DNA of 8,279 bases from Anaerolineae bacterium. Its GTDB lineage: Bacteria; Chloroflexota; Anaerolineae; B4-G1; SLSP01. The translations under genes and the position numbers were made by a program. The stretch's first letter is position 1, and every line of letters begins with the position of its first letter. Positions 5,759 through 8,279 of the stretch are shown here, piece by piece. The stretch covers positions 1 to 8,279 of the forward strand of contig JAFGNI010000473.1 of NCBI GenBank assembly GCA_016927095.1, read 5' to 3'. The notes below the pieces were generated by a model. The model was not told the DNA's origin. It worked only from the letters and a program-made list of their open reading frames with translations, and did no database searches.

Positions 5759-6654
5759 TCCTCCTCTTCGGGTACGATCAGTTTGACGGCATGGGGAACG
5801 ATCTGGATCTCAGCCCGTTGCCGCCCGATGGGCTCGCCGTCGGCCTGCACCGGTAGGGGCCGCGTTGCCGCGATCTCGATGCGTTCTCTCGCGGGTAGGC
5901 ACTCGATCCGTTGATCCCGGGGCCGGCGCAGAAGCGCATTCAACAGGGCGGTGATGTAGCCAAAGAGCGTCCTGCCGCGTATGATGCAGACGGCCACCTC
6001 GCCGTCATCCATTGCGCTGTCTGGCGCCAGTTTGAGCGCTGAGATGCCGATGATGCCGGTATTGGTGACAACGATGTCCGCGGCATGGACATAACGATAG
6101 GCGCCATCGATGGTGAGCTCGTAGCCGGCGGGCTGGAGCCCTGCCAGCTTCTGGATGCCCGTAATGAGGTAGGCAATGACCCCTAGCCGGCGTTTCTCCG
6201 TCCGCCCAGTGTCTGCCATAGCGGCTGCGCTGACGCCGATGCTCAGGTTTAGGAAGTAGTGACGACCGTCAAAGTTCAGGGCATCGATGGGCTTGTGGCG
6301 ATGCGCGCCCGTGATCAGCGCCACGGCGTTCGCTGCGCTGTTCGGAATCCCCATACCACGGGCCAGCGCATTGCCGGTGCCTGAGGGCACGATGCCCAGC
6401 GGAATCTCACTGCCCACCAGCCCGTCCGCCGTCGCAGACACCGTTCCATCCCCGCCGGCAGCGACGACGGTGGTATAGCCCTTGTCCAGAACCGCACGCA
6501 CTGTTTGGGCGATGTCCTCACTCGCTTCGGTCTTGTGGATTGTGTAGTCCCAGCCGGCCTCGTCCAACGCGTGGCCGATTGTCTCTTCGAGCGGATCTGC
6601 CTGGCTGATGCCCGCTACCGGATTGAGGACGACGAAAGCCCGATTCTGAGTCAT
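5719..6654 (-). CDS. Diacylglycerol/lipid kinase family protein (DgkB/YegS/LCB5 type)
   Basis: A 311-aa member of the diacylglycerol kinase catalytic-domain family, which transfers phosphate from ATP to a lipid hydroxyl such as diacylglycerol. Evidence: NPVAG (11-15) begins the domain, and AAGGDGTV (65-72) is the nucleotide-binding GGDGT motif. PSGTGNALARGMGIP (90-104) is the second glycine-rich signature. LNLSIGVSA (135-143) opens the second half. PDSAMDDGEV (211-220) and QADGEP (270-275) match the C-terminal beta-sandwich signatures. There are no membrane spans, so it would act at the inner face of the membrane. The start is backed by GGAGGG five bases upstream and by the ATGA overlap with the YihY-type gene, implying translational coupling. 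The C-terminal tail after residue 295 (EEEDQRPNNWWRLAQR) is encoded in the stretch overlapping the convergent 268-aa gene. It could equally be a YegS-like phosphatidylglycerol kinase or sphingosine-kinase-like enzyme; the substrate cannot be read from the sequence. Confidence 0.9.
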   Translation of the reverse strand: MTQNRAFVVLNPVAGISQADPLEETIGHALDEAGWDYTIHKTEASEDIAQTVRAVLDKGYTTVVAAGGDGTVSATADGLVGSEIPLGIVPSGTGNALARGMGIPNSAANAVALITGAHRHKPIDALNFDGRHYFLNLSIGVSAAAMADTGRTEKRRLGVIAYLITGIQKLAGLQPAGYELTIDGAYRYVHAADIVVTNTGIIGISALKLAPDSAMDDGEVAVCIIRGRTLFGYITALLNALLRRPRDQRIECLPARERIEIAATRPLPVQADGEPIGRQRAEIQIVPHAVKLIVPEEEDQRPNNWWRLAQR

Positions 6655-7535
6655 TCTATCCCTCCATCGCCGTCGAGAGCTGCCGTAAGGTGCGCACCGA
6701 AGAGCGCTATCGAGGCGCTGATGTAGATCCAGAACAGTAGGGCGACCACACTGCCCAGCGACCCATAGACGAGGCGGTAATTGGCCAGACCGCTATTGAG
6801 AAACCAGGTGAACAGGCTCTTGGCGATCTCCCAGGTCATGGCTGTGACACCGCTTCCCCAAAGCACAGCGCGCCAACTCACTTGTTTGGTGGGCGCCCAC
6901 CGGTAAAGCGCAAGGAACATCAACATCGTGAAGGTCAGGGGCACCAGCCGCAAGATGACCGGCCAAGTAGCTGTCTGAAGGCGCTGGAAAATGCCATCAG
7001 GAAGCTGGAGGCGTGGCAGCACCTGTAGGGCCGCCGTGCCGGCTAGAGATAGCAGGAGTAGCAGCGCGACCGCGCCTACCATAGCAAAGGCTGCCAAGCG
7101 CTTTCGCACAAAACTGCGGCTATCGGTGCTGGACCAAGCCGCGTTCACGTGCTGGCTCAGGATGGTGAAGGCGCCTGAGGCCGACCACAGGGTGCTGATC
7201 AGACCAAAGACGCCAACAGTCCCCCGCCTCTCCAGCACCGTGTTGAGGTTCCCCGAGATGAGGTCTTGAGAGACCGGGATGGCCTCTGAAACAAAGCCCA
7301 CAGCTCGCCGGAAGGCGCTCTCGCTCCTCAGGTTCAGAATATAGCTTGCCACCGTCACCAGCAAGAGCATCAGGGGGAAGAGCGAGAAGAGCATATAGTA
7401 GGCCAGCCCCGCCGCTCCCTGGGAGGCTTCCGTCTCCCGGTAGCGCTTTGCAGCCCTGCGCAACACGCGCACTATCTTGATCCTGTGCAGGCGCTGGCGC
7501 CAGCGCTCTAGCCATGTTCCCAGCCGTTCCTGCAT
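6651..7535 (-). CDS. YihY/BrkB family inner-membrane protein
   Basis: A 294-aa polytopic membrane protein of the YihY/virulence-factor-BrkB family. A basic cytoplasmic N-terminus (1-34) is followed by about six hydrophobic segments, roughly 42-67, 106-125, 148-170, 191-211, 224-246 and 258-283. Family signatures are AAGLAYYMLFSLFPLML (41-57) and, near the C-terminus, YGSLGSVVALLFWIYIS (257-273) with LFGAHLTAA (278-286). Members were once called ribonuclease BN, a label now known to be wrong for this family; proposed roles include lipid or envelope transport. The gene sits 51 nt after the cysteine hydrolase gene. Its stop overlaps the start of the lipid kinase gene (ATGA). This arrangement suggests that the membrane protein and the kinase share a lipid-related task. 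The SD is modest (GAGGGGAGAG about 10-12 bases upstream). Confidence 0.88.
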   Translation of the reverse strand: MQERLGTWLERWRQRLHRIKIVRVLRRAAKRYRETEASQGAAGLAYYMLFSLFPLMLLLVTVASYILNLRSESAFRRAVGFVSEAIPVSQDLISGNLNTVLERRGTVGVFGLISTLWSASGAFTILSQHVNAAWSSTDSRSFVRKRLAAFAMVGAVALLLLLSLAGTAALQVLPRLQLPDGIFQRLQTATWPVILRLVPLTFTMLMFLALYRWAPTKQVSWRAVLWGSGVTAMTWEIAKSLFTWFLNSGLANYRLVYGSLGSVVALLFWIYISASIALFGAHLTAALDGDGGIE

Positions 7536-7575
7536 CTAAGCTCTATCTCTCCCCTCTGATAATCATACCTCGCAT

Positions 7576-7597
7576 AGGTCGGCCCCCTAATCGACCT
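7576..7597 (-). terminator. Weak stem-loop over the stop codon of the cysteine hydrolase gene
   Basis: AGGTCG (7576-7581) and CGACCT (7592-7597) form a 6-bp stem with a 10-nt loop that contains the TAG stop. No T-tract follows on the minus strand, so it is more likely an attenuator or processing structure than a full terminator. A TATGAT-like box lies just downstream on the minus strand and could give the YihY-type gene a promoter of its own. Confidence 0.25.
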
Positions 7598-8216
7598 GGA
7601 AATGTACGTGTTCTACGGATTGCACCACATCGCCGTTGTACAGGCTGCTGACCTGGTGCAACGTCAGGGCCTGCCCGAAGGCCGTGAGGGCGCCGATGCC
7701 GTTCGCCGGGACCACCACGTGGAACCAGCGCAGACCTGCCGAAGCAGCGGTGTGGAGGACGCAGATATTGGAGACCGTGCCCACGATCACGAGATGTTCC
7801 ACCTTCCAGAGCCGCGTCAGGTAGTGATCTAGCCCGCTGTCGTAGAAGGCATCGTAGCGGTTCTTCTTGAACACCTTGTCTTCGGGATGGGGCTTCAATT
7901 CCTCGATGATCTCCCAACCCCAGGTGCCCTCAAGGCAATGGCTGGGCCAGATATCGAACTCGGGATCCTCCGGCACAGCCGTGTCTTGCGTGTAAGCGAT
8001 TCTGACCCGGCTCATCCGCGCTTTCTCCAGCAACAATCGTATGAAGGGTACGATCTCCTGAGCCGCTTCGACGGTCAGGCTCCCCTCCGGCTTGACGAAG
8101 TCATTCTGCATGTCCACGACGACGATCGCCGCCCTGTCGGCCGGCAGCACCACGGTTTCCGTGATGGGAATCTCCGGCACCTCAACGTGACCTCGTAGCA
8201 CAAACTCAACATCCAT
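7587..8216 (-). CDS. Cysteine hydrolase, isochorismatase/nicotinamidase-like fold
   Basis: A 209-aa protein of the isochorismatase-like hydrolase superfamily, whose cytosolic members hydrolyse amides or vinyl ethers with an Asp-Lys-Cys triad. The triad is visible: D35 in VVVDMQNDF (32-40), K118 in VFKKNRYDAF (115-124), and C152 in GTVSNICVLHTA (146-157), where VS (148-149) fits the usual cis-peptide position. WPSHCLEGTWGWE (90-102) resembles nicotinamidase. However, the metal-binding DxH of nicotinamidases reads D78-T-A80 here, so the Zn/Fe-site His is missing. A nicotinamidase function is doubtful; related amidases or ureidoacrylate- or carbamoyl-type hydrolases are alternatives. The start at 8216 is chosen because GAGGAGG (8223-8229) lies six bases upstream; an in-frame ATG at 8252 would add 12 residues across that site. 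It is the first gene of a three-gene minus-strand run. Confidence 0.88.
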   Translation of the reverse strand: MDVEFVLRGHVEVPEIPITETVVLPADRAAIVVVDMQNDFVKPEGSLTVEAAQEIVPFIRLLLEKARMSRVRIAYTQDTAVPEDPEFDIWPSHCLEGTWGWEIIEELKPHPEDKVFKKNRYDAFYDSGLDHYLTRLWKVEHLVIVGTVSNICVLHTAASAGLRWFHVVVPANGIGALTAFGQALTLHQVSSLYNGDVVQSVEHVHFQVD

Positions 8217-8237
8217 CGTCAACCTCCTCAACGCTTT

Positions 8238-8248
8238 GATACCGTATC
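8238..8248. promoter_or_regulatory. Small palindrome upstream of the cysteine hydrolase gene
   Basis: GATAC-C-GTATC is a perfect 5+1+5 inverted repeat, 21 bases before the ATG at 8216 and just upstream of its ribosome binding site. It could be an operator for the three-gene minus-strand run. No convincing -35/-10 pair is visible in the short stretch left before the window edge. Confidence 0.25.
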
Positions 8249-8279
8249 GCACATACTCGCGAAGCCGGCTAGTGACCCT

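Noticed and set aside
6651..7535. Annotation of the YihY-type protein as ribonuclease BN
   Set aside because: That historical name was a misassignment; the sequence is a polytopic membrane protein with no nuclease motif.
8217..8252. Longer start of the cysteine hydrolase at 8252
   Set aside because: The 12 extra codons span the GAGGAGG ribosome binding site and the GATAC palindrome; the ATG at 8216 is six bases from that SD.
1..8279. tRNA, rRNA, CRISPR arrays, intact insertion sequences
   Set aside because: No cloverleaf, rRNA signature, regularly spaced repeats, or transposase with terminal repeats was found by eye.

Overview
This is a GC-rich bacterial chromosomal window with seven well-supported protein genes. 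There is no rRNA, tRNA, CRISPR array or intact mobile element. GC content is high, Shine-Dalgarno sites are strong, and the lipoprotein has a Thr/Pro/Ala-rich linker. A stand-alone MtaA/uroporphyrinogen-decarboxylase-like protein is also present. Together these fit an environmental Chloroflexota-type bacterium, but no taxonomic marker is present, so this is only a suggestion.

Left part, plus strand (1-3854). A short promoter leads to a secreted lipoprotein (203-847). A 335-bp gap follows, with small hairpins and a minus-strand reading that faintly resembles a TnpB transposase. An AT-rich promoter island and a leader hairpin then precede an orphan 206-aa protein (1183-1803) with ten cysteines in its last 34 residues. 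Two hairpins, the second a perfect 12-bp stem, close that unit. Next is a divergent adenine deaminase-family amidohydrolase (2022-3854), whose promoter region carries an inverted repeat. A perfect 28-nt palindrome ends that unit.

Middle, plus strand (3895-5758). The clearest promoter of the window (TTGCCG, 17 bp, TATAAT) abuts the palindrome. It drives a probable two-gene operon: a zinc-site URO-D/MtaA-like protein (3955-4944) and, 7 nt later, an unrecognised 268-aa protein (4952-5758).

Right part, minus strand (8216 down to 5719). Three genes run convergently toward the middle operon: a cysteine hydrolase of the isochorismatase/nicotinamidase fold, a YihY/BrkB-type membrane protein, and a diacylglycerol/lipid kinase. 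The last two overlap by ATGA and are probably translationally coupled, which suggests a shared membrane or lipid role. The kinase gene overlaps the 3' end of the 268-aa gene by 40 bp.

No complete new system is demonstrated here. The best candidates for something undescribed are the Cys-rich orphan with its regulated-looking leader, and the URO-D-like protein paired with the unknown 268-aa partner.
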